A stretch of 64,000 bases of DNA from Roseiarcus sp963749715. GTDB taxonomy: Bacteria > Pseudomonadota > Alphaproteobacteria > Rhizobiales > Beijerinckiaceae. Positions 28,078 to 36,217 of this stretch are shown piece after piece. The translations under genes and the position numbers were made by a program. The stretch is taken from positions 1 through 64,000 of the forward strand of contig CAVVNR010000001.1 of NCBI GenBank assembly GCA_963749715.1, in the 5' to 3' direction. The notes under the pieces were generated by a model. The model saw only the letters and a program-made list of their open reading frames with translations. It made no database searches and was not told the DNA's origin. Every line of letters starts with the position of its first letter. Position 1 is the first letter of the stretch.

Positions 28078-30430
28078 TCACTTGTCCGCCGGCTTCGGCG
28101 GCGGGGGCGCCGGGTAGGGGATGCGCAAGCCGGCCTCGCGCATCCGCCGCAGGACGTCGAAATTGATGTCGCTGCGGGTCCGCTCGCCGAGCTCGATGTC
28201 GTCGACGAAGCAGATCAGGTTGAACTTGAGCGCCCAGTCGCCATAGTCGGCGAACAGCACCGTCGGCGCCGGAATCTTGAGCACGAGGTCCTGCGCCTTG
28301 GCGGCGGCGATGAGCAAGTCGCGCACCACTTCGACGTCGCTCTCGTAGGCGACGTTGATCGAGACGATGATCCGTCCGACCCGGTCGTTGTGGACCCAGT
28401 TCTTGACCACGCCGCTGACCAGATTGGAGTTCGGCACGATCAAGGCGCCGCGATCGAAGGTCTCGATCTCGGTCGCGCGGGCGTTGATGGCGCGCACGAA
28501 CCCCTGCTCGTTTCCCACCACCACCCAGTCGCCGACGCGGATGCCGCGCTCCCACAAGAGGATGAGGCCGGAGACGAAATTGTTGGCGATCGTCTGGAGG
28601 CCGAAGCCGATGCCGACCGACAGGCCGCCGGCGATCAGCGCGAGCTTCTGGACGTCGAGGCCGATTTGCCCGCCCGCCAGCAGCACCGCGACGATGACGC
28701 CGAGGTAGCCGAAAATCGTCCCGACCGAATTCCTGACGCCGGCGTCGAGGCGGGTCTGCGGCAAGAGCCGCGAGCCCAGCCAATCCCGGATCATCCGGGT
28801 GACGAACATGACGACGGCGAACACCGCCGCCGCGCCGATCATCGACGACAGCGACAGGGTGACGCCGCCGACCGAGAAGCCGAAATAGGCCGCCCGCAGC
28901 GCGCCGAACATGTCCTGCGACTGCACGCCCCACGGTTCGAGCACCGCCGCGAGCGCGATCACCAGCACCGCAAGCCGGGCGACGCCCTGCAGGACGACGA
29001 CGATCTGGGCCAGCACGTTGCGGCGCAGACCGGCCATCGCCAGAATCCGCGCGCCGACCGGCGCCTCCGGCTTGAGCAGCGCCTCCGTCCCGTCCTGGAC
29101 GATGCAGTCGCTGAGATAGAGCAGGCTGCCGAGAACGGTGAGGTAGATCGCCTGATTGATGAGAAAGGTGGCGAAGGCGATGTAGCCGGTCAGCGCGGCG
29201 GCGAGGACGGCGAGCGCGAACGCCCAGCCGAGCGTTCGCAGCGGCGCCCAGCGGTCGGTTTGCGGCGGTCCGGCGGCGCCCGCCTGCCGCGCTTTGAGCT
29301 GGCGCAACGCATAGGCGATGACCAGCGAAACCAGGATCGCGCCCACGCCCCGCCCGGCCACCGCGATGTTGAGCGAGGCGACGGCGTCGGCGGCCGGTTC
29401 GATCAGCCGCTCGGCGGCCCAGATCGCCGCGATCGCCATCGCCGCGCGATAGAAGATCGAGGCCGTACGGTCGCTCATCGGCGCGAGCCGCCAGGCGCCA
29501 AGACCCGGGGCGAGCATGCCCCGCGCGAGCGCGTTGACGACGATCAGCACGCGCGCGGCGTCGAGCGCGGCGTCGATGAGGCCCTGGACGCTCGGATCGG
29601 AGAGATCGAAAGCATCGAGCGCGCTCGCCACGAGGCCGAGGCCGGCGAGCGGCAGCGCCGCCAGGACGAAGAAGATCCACGCCGCGGCGAGGGCGCGGCG
29701 GAGCCGGCTTGGGGCGGCTGCGCCGGGATCGCGAGGGACGACCCGGCGGGCGAGCCAACTGAGCGGCGCCGGCGGCCAGCGCCAGCGCGAGCACGATCGC
29801 CGCCATGCCGATCTTCAGCGCCGGCGTCAGCCGTTGGCCGACCGCATCGAGCCAGTTGCCGATCAGGCTGCGCATCACTTCGGCGTCGATCGGGACTTCC
29901 CGCCACACGGCGACCCAGAGCTCGGGATTGAGAATGCTCGACGACCGGGCGAAAGTCTGGCGCGCAAACAATTGCCGCCGCGCCGCGCTGATGCGGGTCG
30001 AGAGGTCGTCGGCCTGCAGCAGCATGGCGCGCGCCGCGCGCAGATTGGCGTCGAGCGCGTCGTGCCGTTTTTTCTCGCTGTCGAGCTCCTTGGCCGCGAC
30101 GTCGGTCGTAGGCGCGGCCTCGCCCGATTTCGGGGTGAGCTCCGCCAGGCGCTTCGCCGAAGCGGCGAGACGTGGCGTGAGTTCGGCGATCGCCCCCTGC
30201 AAGGCAAGCTCGAGCGCGTCGTTCTGGGCGCGCAGGGTCTGCAGATCGGCGTCAGCGAGGTTCTTGTCTCTGAGCGCCGCTTCGGTCGAGGTGAGGGCCG
30301 CGCGCGTCTGGTCGAGATCGAGCGGGTGCGCGTCCTGCGCCCAGGCGCGCCCCAGCGCCAGGATGACGAAGGCGAGGGAACGGCCCAATGCAACAGGCGC
30401 AATGCGGGTGCAGGCTTCATCGACAGGCAA
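28078..30430 (-). pseudogene. MscK-like mechanosensitive channel (DUF3772 + MscS), one frameshift
   Basis: The N-terminal part (about residues 30-220) is a periplasmic DUF3772 coiled-coil region (LDLDQTRAALTSTEAAL, DSEKKRHDALDANLRAA). Many membrane segments and the MscS core follow: GGLSVGIGFGLQTIANNFVSGLILLWER (seen as GGLSVGIGFGLQTIANNF and SGLILLWER), VGDWVVVG, RATEIETFDRGALIVPNS, VKNWVHND. One extra base near 29757 separates the N-terminal third from the rest. The start is unclear: TTG 30430 gives a signal-like segment (SLAFVILALGRAWAQ), while ATG 30417 lies in another frame, so a second indel near the start is possible. Corrected length is about 783 aa. It releases solutes on hypo-osmotic shock. 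Confidence 0.85.
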
Positions 30431-30606
30431 AGATGGCCCCGAGGCTGATTCGGCGGCGCGCTCCCTTCCTCCATCCGACCATGGCCGGGTCGCGGCGGCA
30501 ACCGGGACGCCGGCGCGAACCCTATGTTCACTCTGGGCAATGAAAAGGGCTGCGCGCCCGGCGCGGCTTTGTTAAAGGGGGCGCCGAAGACCATGAGGGC
30601 CGTCCG

Positions 30607-31761
30607 GTGATCCCGACTGTTGAAGCGCCCGCCTTTGCCGATCCCGTCAATCAGGCGCCCCGCGGCGCCGGCGAGCGCGCGCTCGACCATTTCCTCGCCG
30701 CCGGTTTCGAGCGGACCGAGCCGCCGATCCTCCATCCGGCGTCGATCTTTCTCGACATGTCGGGCGAGGAGGTTCGCCGCCGCCTGTTCCTCACCGCGGG
30801 CGCCGCGGGCGAAGAGCTTTGCCTGAGGCCCGAATACACCATTCCCGTCTGCCGCGCCTATCTCGCGTCCGATAGGGCTGGCGGGATCGCTGAATATTCC
30901 TATCTCGGCCCGGTTTTCCGGGCGCGGGCGGGCCAGGCCGGCGAGCAGACGCAGACCGGGCTCGAAAGCTTCGGCCGCAAGGACGCCGAGGCGGCCGACG
31001 CGGAAGTGTTCGCGCTGAGCATCGAGGCGGTGGCGGCTGCGGGCGGCGGCGCGCTCGCCGCCCGGCTCGGCGACGCCGGCCTGTTCGAGGCCATGCTCGC
31101 TTCGCTCGAAATTCCCGACGTATGGCGGCGGCGTCTGCGCCGCGGCGTCGCCCGGGGGCGCGGCCTCGAGGCGATCTTCAGCCGGCCGAGCGAGGGCGCG
31201 CTCGCGCAGCCGGGAGTGCTGGCGGCGCTGGAAAGCGCCGATCATGCCGGGGCCAAGGCGCTGGTCGAGGACCTCCTGGCGATCGCCGGCATCGAGGCGG
31301 TCGGGGGACGCAGCGCCGGCGAGATCGCCGACCGGTTTCTCGAACAGGCCGCGCTCAGGTCCGGCGAGCCGATCGAAGCCGAGAAACGGGCGGTGCTCGA
31401 AGCCTTCCTCGCCGTTTCCGGCGATCCCGATCAGGCGGCGATCGACCTTCGGCGCCTCGCCAATTCCGCCCGGCTCGATCTCGGGCAGGCGCTCGACGCC
31501 TTCGAAATGCGCAACGGCTTCATCGCCGCCCGCGGGGCGAAAATCGAGGATATCCGCTTCAGCGCCGCGTTCGTGCGCGATTTCGATTATTACACCGGCT
31601 TCGTGTTCGAGGCGCGCGATCCCGCGACGCCGGGGGCAAAGACCGCGCTCGCAGGCGGGCGCTATGACGGGCTCGCGCGGCGCTTGGGCGCCTCTTCGGA
31701 CATTCCCGCCGTCGGCGCCGCAATCACCCTCGACCGGCTCGCCAACGGGGGAGAGGGCTAG
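30607..31761 (+). CDS. hisZ: ATP phosphoribosyltransferase regulatory subunit, 384 aa
   Basis: A HisRS-like protein lacking tRNA-synthetase activity. Class II motifs are LRPEYTIPVCRAYLA (motif 2 region), YSYLGPVFR, TGLESFGRKD and the C-terminal FDYYTGFVFEAR plus AGGRYDGLARRLG. GTG 30607 starts the gene. HisZ binds HisG to form the first enzyme of histidine synthesis. hisG follows in the same direction; the two were probably overlapping before a palindromic element entered the junction. Confidence 0.92.
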   Translation: MIPTVEAPAFADPVNQAPRGAGERALDHFLAAGFERTEPPILHPASIFLDMSGEEVRRRLFLTAGAAGEELCLRPEYTIPVCRAYLASDRAGGIAEYSYLGPVFRARAGQAGEQTQTGLESFGRKDAEAADAEVFALSIEAVAAAGGGALAARLGDAGLFEAMLASLEIPDVWRRRLRRGVARGRGLEAIFSRPSEGALAQPGVLAALESADHAGAKALVEDLLAIAGIEAVGGRSAGEIADRFLEQAALRSGEPIEAEKRAVLEAFLAVSGDPDQAAIDLRRLANSARLDLGQALDAFEMRNGFIAARGAKIEDIRFSAAFVRDFDYYTGFVFEARDPATPGAKTALAGGRYDGLARRLGASSDIPAVGAAITLDRLANGGEG

Positions 31762-31893
31762 ACCATGATGCGCTCAGACGGAATCCGTCATCGCGAGGAG
31801 CGAAGCGACGTGGCGATCCAGAGTCGCGAGACCCTCCGCGTTCCCCTGGATTGCTTCGCTGCGCTCGCAATGACGGCTGCGGCGCGGTTCAAA
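31760..31893. repeat. palindromic intergenic element between hisZ and hisG
   Basis: Within the insert, CGTCATCGCGAGGAGCGAAG near 31786 pairs with GCTTCGCTGCGCTCGCAATGACG, shown as CTTCGCTGCG and CTCGCAATGACG, near 31852-31875. This is the well-known Hyphomicrobiales CGTCATTGCGAGGAGCGAAGC-type repeat. The direct repeat GGGGGAGAGGGCT occurs exactly at 31747-31759 and 31894-31906, flanking the element like a target duplication. Confidence 0.7.
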
Positions 31894-31907
31894 GGGGGAG
31901 AGGGCTG

Positions 31908-32921
31908 ATGGCCGCTCATCCCGGCAACGGCGCCGAGGCGCCGTTCGTGCTCGCGGTCCCCTCCAAGGGGCGATTGCAGGAGGCGGCGGCGGCGTTCTTC
32001 GCCCGCGCCGGGCTCGAGCTCACCCAGGGGCGCGGCGCGCGCGACTATCGCGGCGCGATCGCCGGCCTGCCTGGAGTCGAGGTCGCCTATCTCTCGTCGG
32101 CCGAGATCGTCGGCCAGCTCGCCGCCGGCCAGGCGCATTTCGGCGTCGCCGGCGAGGACCTGGTGCGCGAGAAGGTCGCCGACGTCGACGCGCGGCTCGA
32201 GCTCCTGAGTCCGCTCGGCTTCGGCCACGCCAATGTGGTGGTCGCCGCTCCGCAGGCCTGGATCGACGTGCGCTCGATGGCCGATCTCGACGACGTCGCC
32301 TCGGCCTACCGCGCCAAGCGCGGCGAGCGGATGCGGGTCGCGACCAAATACGTCAACCTGACCCGCCGCTTCTTCGCCGAGCATGGCGTCGCCGATTACC
32401 GCATCGTCGAGAGCCTCGGCGCGACCGAGGGCGCGCCGGCCTCCGGTTCGGCTGAGCTGATCGTCGACATCGCCACGACCGGCGCGACGCTCGCGGCGAA
32501 CGCGCTGAAGCCCCTCGACGATGGCGTAATCCTGCGCTCGCAGGCGACGCTGATCGCGTCGCTGACCGCGCCCTGGGGCGCGAGAGCGAGGCGCGCCGCG
32601 CGCGACATCCTCGCCCGCATCGCCGCGAGCGAGGAGGCGCTGAAGTCGCGCGAGGTCCGCGCCCGGCTGCCGAGCCCCGCCCATCTCGCGGTCGAAGCGG
32701 CCTGCGACCGCTTCGGCGCGGTTTCCGCGACCGGCGAGGACGTCGATCCGCACGGCTTCGTCGCGCTCCACTGCGCCCGCGGCAAGGTCGCCGAGCTCGC
32801 CGGCTGGCTCCTGGAGCAAGGCGCCGAGCGGGTCAGCGTCGCCGCGCTCGAACAGGCGTTCAGCGCCCGCAACGCCCTCTACGAGGCGCTGGAGCAGCGG
32901 ATCGGGGCGGGGCAGGGGTAA
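31908..32921 (+). CDS. hisG: ATP phosphoribosyltransferase catalytic subunit, 337 aa
   Basis: Contains FVLAVPSKGRLQEAAAAFF, the EIVGQLAAGQAHFGVAGEDL region, RVATKYVNLTRRFF and ESLGATEGAPASGSAELIVDI (seen as ATEGAPASGSAELIVDI), the PRPP-binding signature. The C-terminal part (VDPHGFVALHCARGKVAELAGW) is the longer alphaproteobacterial form. ATG 31908 is preceded by GGGGGAGAGGG. First committed step of histidine synthesis. Two additional copies of its 3' end lie at 35128-35582, beyond an MFS/TetR cassette. Confidence 0.93.
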   Translation: MAAHPGNGAEAPFVLAVPSKGRLQEAAAAFFARAGLELTQGRGARDYRGAIAGLPGVEVAYLSSAEIVGQLAAGQAHFGVAGEDLVREKVADVDARLELLSPLGFGHANVVVAAPQAWIDVRSMADLDDVASAYRAKRGERMRVATKYVNLTRRFFAEHGVADYRIVESLGATEGAPASGSAELIVDIATTGATLAANALKPLDDGVILRSQATLIASLTAPWGARARRAARDILARIAASEEALKSREVRARLPSPAHLAVEAACDRFGAVSATGEDVDPHGFVALHCARGKVAELAGWLLEQGAERVSVAALEQAFSARNALYEALEQRIGAGQG

Positions 32922-32923
32922 AC

Positions 32924-32968
32924 GCTTCTCCGTCTGGGAGAAGGTGGCGCGAAGCGCCGGATGAGGTG
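32924..32968. repeat. REP-like hairpin downstream of hisG
   Basis: CTTCTCC (32925-32931) pairs with GGGAGAAG across GTCT, followed by GGTGGCGCGAAGCGCC, a second small palindrome. This arrangement is a common rhizobial intergenic repeat and probably terminates hisG. Confidence 0.55.
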
Positions 32969-33105
32969 GCCGGCGCAGCCGGCAAATCGCCGCGATCGCC
33001 CGACTTGACGCCGCCGCCCTCGCCAACGGAACAGTCGGTCCGCGGCCGAATCGGAGCGCCCGTTGCAAAAGACGACATTCGCGGGCGTCGCTGACCCCGT
33101 CTCGG

Positions 33106-34365
33106 TCAGGCGCTATCCGGCTCCGGCGCTGCTGCGGTCGCGCGCATCGTTCGCAACGCGAGCAACAGCGATGCGAGAACGCAAAGCCCGCCAACCCAGC
33201 CAAGGGCCCAAGGCCCGGCGTAGATCAAGGTCGCCGAACCGAGCGCGGCGCCGAGCGAGAAGCCGAGGAACATGAACGAGGCGTTGAGCGAGAGTGCGAT
33301 CGGGGCGATCTTGATCCCGGCGACGCGGATCAGCCGCGTCTGCTGAGCCGGAAAGAAGGCCCAAGCCGACAGGCCCCAGACGACGATCGCGGCGAGGACC
33401 GGCCGGGCCGCGGCGGCCTTCGTGAGAAGCGTCGCGCTCACCGACAGGCTTGCGAACGCCAGCGCGAGAAAGGCGAGGCCAAGAACGATCACCGGCCCGG
33501 CGCCGTGCCTGTCGGTCAGGGTTCCTCCGGCAAAAATCCCGGCTGCAGCGGAGAGCCCCCATACGAACAGCACGGCGCTCAGCCAAGGACCGTCGATCCC
33601 GGCCGTCGCGTGGAGAAGCGGGGCAATGTAGGTGTAGACCGTATAGGCGCCGGTCGCCCAAAGCGTCGTGACGAGCAGGGTCCTCAAAACGGCCGGCTGG
33701 CGGATAACGCCGAGACGCTCGCCAAGCCTCGTGACCGGCAACCTTGAGCCGACATCTCGGGCAAGTCCGGCCATGAGGCCAAGCGTGGCGATCAGGGCGA
33801 GCAGGCCGACGCCCGCGAACATCGCGCGCCAGCCGAAATTGGCGCCGATGATTGCGCCTAGAGGCACGCCAAGCGCGACCGCTATCGTGGTCCCGCCGCC
33901 GACAATGGCGAGAGCGGCGCCCCTTCGTTCCGGCCTGACTAGGGCGCCGGCAAGGGCGTTGGCGTTCGGGACATAGAGCCCGGCCGCGACGGCGAGCAGA
34001 ATCCGCGCGGTGATCAGCGACCAATAATCCTTCGCGGCGAAGGCGAACACATTGGCCAGGGCGAAACCGGTCATCGAGAGGACGAGCAGACGGCGTCGGT
34101 TGAGGCTGCCCGTGAGCGCCGTCAGGATCGGGGAAGTGAAGGCGTAAGTGAGGGCGAATATTGTCACCAGTTGCCCGGCGGCGGCGACGCCGACCTTAAG
34201 ATCGCCGGCGAGGCGCGGGAGGAGCGGCGCGATCATGAACCCCTCGGCGCCGATCGCGAACGTTCCGAGCGCCATCCACCAGATCGGCGCCAGCGTGCGA
34301 CAGGAGGAGTCCTCGGGCTCGGCGGGGTTCTCCCCGATCCCCGTGGCGGCGGAAGCGGTGGTCAT
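33106..34365 (-). CDS. MFS transporter (DHA1/AraJ-NepI type), 419 aa
   Basis: Twelve membrane segments. The loop 2-3 motif appears as SLNRRRLLVLSM and the family start as WWMALGTFAIGAEGFMIAPLLPRLA (shown as ALGTFAIGAEGFMIAPLLP). It has GLYVPNANALAGALVRPERRG. ATG 34365. Probably a drug or small-molecule exporter. It is followed upstream by a same-strand TetR gene. A perfect palindrome at 34395-34406 in its promoter matches boxes in front of the TetR gene, so TetR repression is likely. Confidence 0.88.
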   Translation of the reverse strand: MTTASAATGIGENPAEPEDSSCRTLAPIWWMALGTFAIGAEGFMIAPLLPRLAGDLKVGVAAAGQLVTIFALTYAFTSPILTALTGSLNRRRLLVLSMTGFALANVFAFAAKDYWSLITARILLAVAAGLYVPNANALAGALVRPERRGAALAIVGGGTTIAVALGVPLGAIIGANFGWRAMFAGVGLLALIATLGLMAGLARDVGSRLPVTRLGERLGVIRQPAVLRTLLVTTLWATGAYTVYTYIAPLLHATAGIDGPWLSAVLFVWGLSAAAGIFAGGTLTDRHGAGPVIVLGLAFLALAFASLSVSATLLTKAAAARPVLAAIVVWGLSAWAFFPAQQTRLIRVAGIKIAPIALSLNASFMFLGFSLGAALGSATLIYAGPWALGWVGGLCVLASLLLALRTMRATAAAPEPDSA

Positions 34366-34391
34366 GGTCAGTTCTTCCTGTTTGGATTGTC

Positions 34392-34411
34392 AATACGAAC
34401 GTTCGTCTTAT
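34392..34411. promoter_or_regulatory. TetR operator candidate in MFS promoter
   Basis: AATACGAACGTTCGTCTTAT contains the perfect 12-bp palindrome ACGAACGTTCGT (34395-34406). It lies 27-46 bp upstream of the MFS start codon. Related boxes precede the TetR gene. Confidence 0.65.
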
Positions 34412-34474
34412 ACTTAATCGCGAATCGCCCCTGGGTGCGGAGCGATCAGGCGATAAGGTGAGCGAGCGCGGTGG

Positions 34475-35041
34475 TCATTGAGCGAAGGCGATCGTCATGA
34501 AGCGGTCGAGCGGCGCGCCGGACTTCTCGACCCGGGCGCGCAGCAGCGCACCCTCATAGGAATCGAGGAGAAAGGCCGCGAGATCGCCGGAACTCGTCGT
34601 GGTCGGTATCGAACCCTCCGCTTGCGCCTCCCGCACCGCGTCTTCGATATCGCTCGTCCACGAGGCGAAAAGCGCCGCCAGCCGTTCGCGGATCAGCGGG
34701 CTGTGGTCGGCCAGCTCGGCGCTGAAATTGCCGAGCAGACAGCCGCGGCCGTATTCGAGATCCGCGTACATTTGATTCAACCCAGCGAAATGACGCCGCA
34801 GCCGTTCCAAGGGAGGGAGCGTCTTGTCCCGCAAGGCTTTGCGCCGCGAATTGTCTTGCGCGTAGCGCTCGACGATTTCCGCGCCCAGCGCCTCCTTGCT
34901 GGCGAAATGGTTATAGAAGGAGCCTGTCGGAGCCCCGGCCGCATCGGTGATGTCCCTCACGCCACAGGCGTTGAAGCCCTTTTCGAGGAAGGCCTTGAGC
35001 CCGGCCTCGATGATCTGTTCCCGAAGATTGTGCCTTGCCAT
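34475..35041 (-). CDS. TetR/AcrR family transcriptional regulator, 188 aa
   Basis: The N-terminal HTH (LREQIIEAGLKAFLEKGFNA, VRDITDAAGAPTGSFYNHFASKEAL in parts VRDITDAAGAP and TGSFYNHFASKEAL) is followed by a ligand domain with RLRRHFAGLNQMY, YGRGCLLGNFSAELADHS and RARVEKSGAPLDRF, close to the NemR/AcuR group. It probably represses itself and the MFS exporter through the boxes at 34392, 35050 and 35074. ATG 35041. Confidence 0.88.
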   Translation of the reverse strand: MARHNLREQIIEAGLKAFLEKGFNACGVRDITDAAGAPTGSFYNHFASKEALGAEIVERYAQDNSRRKALRDKTLPPLERLRRHFAGLNQMYADLEYGRGCLLGNFSAELADHSPLIRERLAALFASWTSDIEDAVREAQAEGSIPTTTSSGDLAAFLLDSYEGALLRARVEKSGAPLDRFMTIAFAQ

Positions 35042-35049
35042 AGCGCACC

Positions 35050-35093
35050 AATACGGACGACCGTCTCACCATTAATACGAACAGTCATCTTGA
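35050..35093. promoter_or_regulatory. two TetR operator candidates upstream of tetR
   Basis: AATACGGACGACCGTCTCAC (35050-35069) and AATACGAACAGTCATCTTGA (35074-35093) each share the frame AATACGAAC..TC.TCTT with the perfect palindrome at 34392-34411. They are spaced 24 bp apart start to start. The first nearly touches the tetR start codon. Confidence 0.55.
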
Positions 35094-35127
35094 ATGTCAA
35101 TAGCCGCCGAAAGACCGTTCGCCTTCC

Positions 35128-35262
35128 GCCGGGCTCGCCGGCGGGCTTCCGGACAAAGGCGCCGAGCGGGTCAGCGTCGCCGCGCCCGAACAGGGCCTCC
35201 AGCGCCCACAATGCGCTGTATGAGGCTTTGGAACAGCGGATCGGGCCGGGGGAGGGGTGAGG
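35128..35262 (+). pseudogene. partial duplicate of the hisG 3' end (copy A)
   Basis: The DNA GGCGCCGAGCGGGTCAGCGT (35157 onward) and AGCGGATCGGGCC match hisG 32799-32921 closely, with small indels. The following GGCCGGCGCAGCCGGC is also found 45-60 bp downstream of hisG. No open frame is kept. It directly abuts copy B. Confidence 0.75.
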
Positions 35263-35280
35263 GGCCGGCGCAGCCGGCGT

Positions 35281-35582
35281 ATCGCCGCAGTCGGGGGAGG
35301 CGTTGAAGTCGCGCGAGGTCCGCGCCCGGCTGCCGAGCCCGGCCCATCTCGCGATTGAAGGGGGCATATGAGCGCTTTGGCGCGGTTTCCGCGACCGGCG
35401 AGGTCGTCGACCCTCACGGTTTCGTCGCGCTCCACTGCGCCCGCGGGGTCGCCGAGCTCGCCGGCTGGCTTCTGGAGCAAGGCGCCGAGCGCGTCAGCGT
35501 CGCCGCCCTCGAACAGGCGTTCAGCGCCCGCAACGCGCTCTATGACGCACTGGAGCAGCGGATCGGGCCGGACGGGGCGTGA
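35281..35582 (+). pseudogene. duplicate of the hisG 3' third (copy B)
   Basis: Matches hisG 32619-32921 over about 300 bp. The tail FGAVSATGEVVDPHGFVALHC, shown as FGAVSATGEVVDP and HGFVALHC, then ELAGWLLEQGAERVSVAALEQ, shown in part, and RNALYDALEQRIG are nearly identical to HisG. A frame disturbance near 35365 separates this from the upstream matching part. It carries only the regulatory C-terminal region of HisG, so it cannot be catalytic. Confidence 0.8.
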
Positions 35583-35680
35583 AGTGGCGCGTGGCACCCG
35601 AGGCGCTTCCATACTCCCCGATTTAGTGTTACGCGCACGAAATATTGCGCGGTGGCCGATCGCCTTGGGAGAGCCCGGCC

Positions 35681-36217
35681 GTGAAAAAAATTGTTCTTTT
35701 CGTGTTGGCGTCGATTGTTCCGACGACCTTGTGCGCGGCTGTGGCGACCCTCGGCTGGCCCGAAGTCATCGCCCTTCTCGCCAAAGCGCGGACGCAAGCG
35801 ACAATTTGCGTCCAGGTGCTCAAGTCCAACGGGGACAAGGCCGCTCTCGCAAGCGCTAAGCTCACATATGGGATGGCCGAGGGGGAGATGGACGGTGTCA
35901 TCGCCGGGCTGACAACGGCCCTCGTCCAAGGCGGCAGCCCCGATAGCCTCTCAACCGCTCGAACCAGCCTCGAGACCGCGGGCAAGGGGCTCAAGGAGAT
36001 TTGCGACGCCGCGCTTAAGACGACTGCCCCCAACACGAAGGGCGTATTGGAAGAAATTGCCAAAGGGCCGATCGAGCCGCTGATCAAGGCGATTTCCGAT
36101 GGCGTCGGCGCGCTCTGGTCGCGCCATGTCGAGAAGGACACGCTCGAACTCGCCACGAAGAAGAGCCAGTTGGAGGCCGCGAAATGGCCGGCATTCACGG
36201 ACATTCACGCACAATAG
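35681..36217 (+). CDS. small exported protein of unknown function, 178 aa
   Basis: GTG 35681 gives KKIVLFVLASIVPTTLCAAV, a signal peptide or membrane anchor. A helical, Ala/Lys/Leu-rich domain with two Cys follows (ATICVQVL; LKEICDAALK), then a charged C-terminus. No family recognised. Its 3' end overlaps the start of the WD40-caspase gene by 34 bp in another frame, implying co-translation and a linked function. It may be a partner or regulator of the caspase-like protein (inference). Confidence 0.65.
   Translation: MKKIVLFVLASIVPTTLCAAVATLGWPEVIALLAKARTQATICVQVLKSNGDKAALASAKLTYGMAEGEMDGVIAGLTTALVQGGSPDSLSTARTSLETAGKGLKEICDAALKTTAPNTKGVLEEIAKGPIEPLIKAISDGVGALWSRHVEKDTLELATKKSQLEAAKWPAFTDIHAQ

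Noticed and set aside
28390..29931. 513-codon plus-strand frame opposite the MscS-type gene
   Set aside because: Low-complexity Arg/Asp/Gln/Glu shadow of membrane-protein codons.
35281..35582. A functional short HisG paralogue
   Set aside because: Contains only the C-terminal third and a disturbed frame; lacks the PRPP-binding motif.
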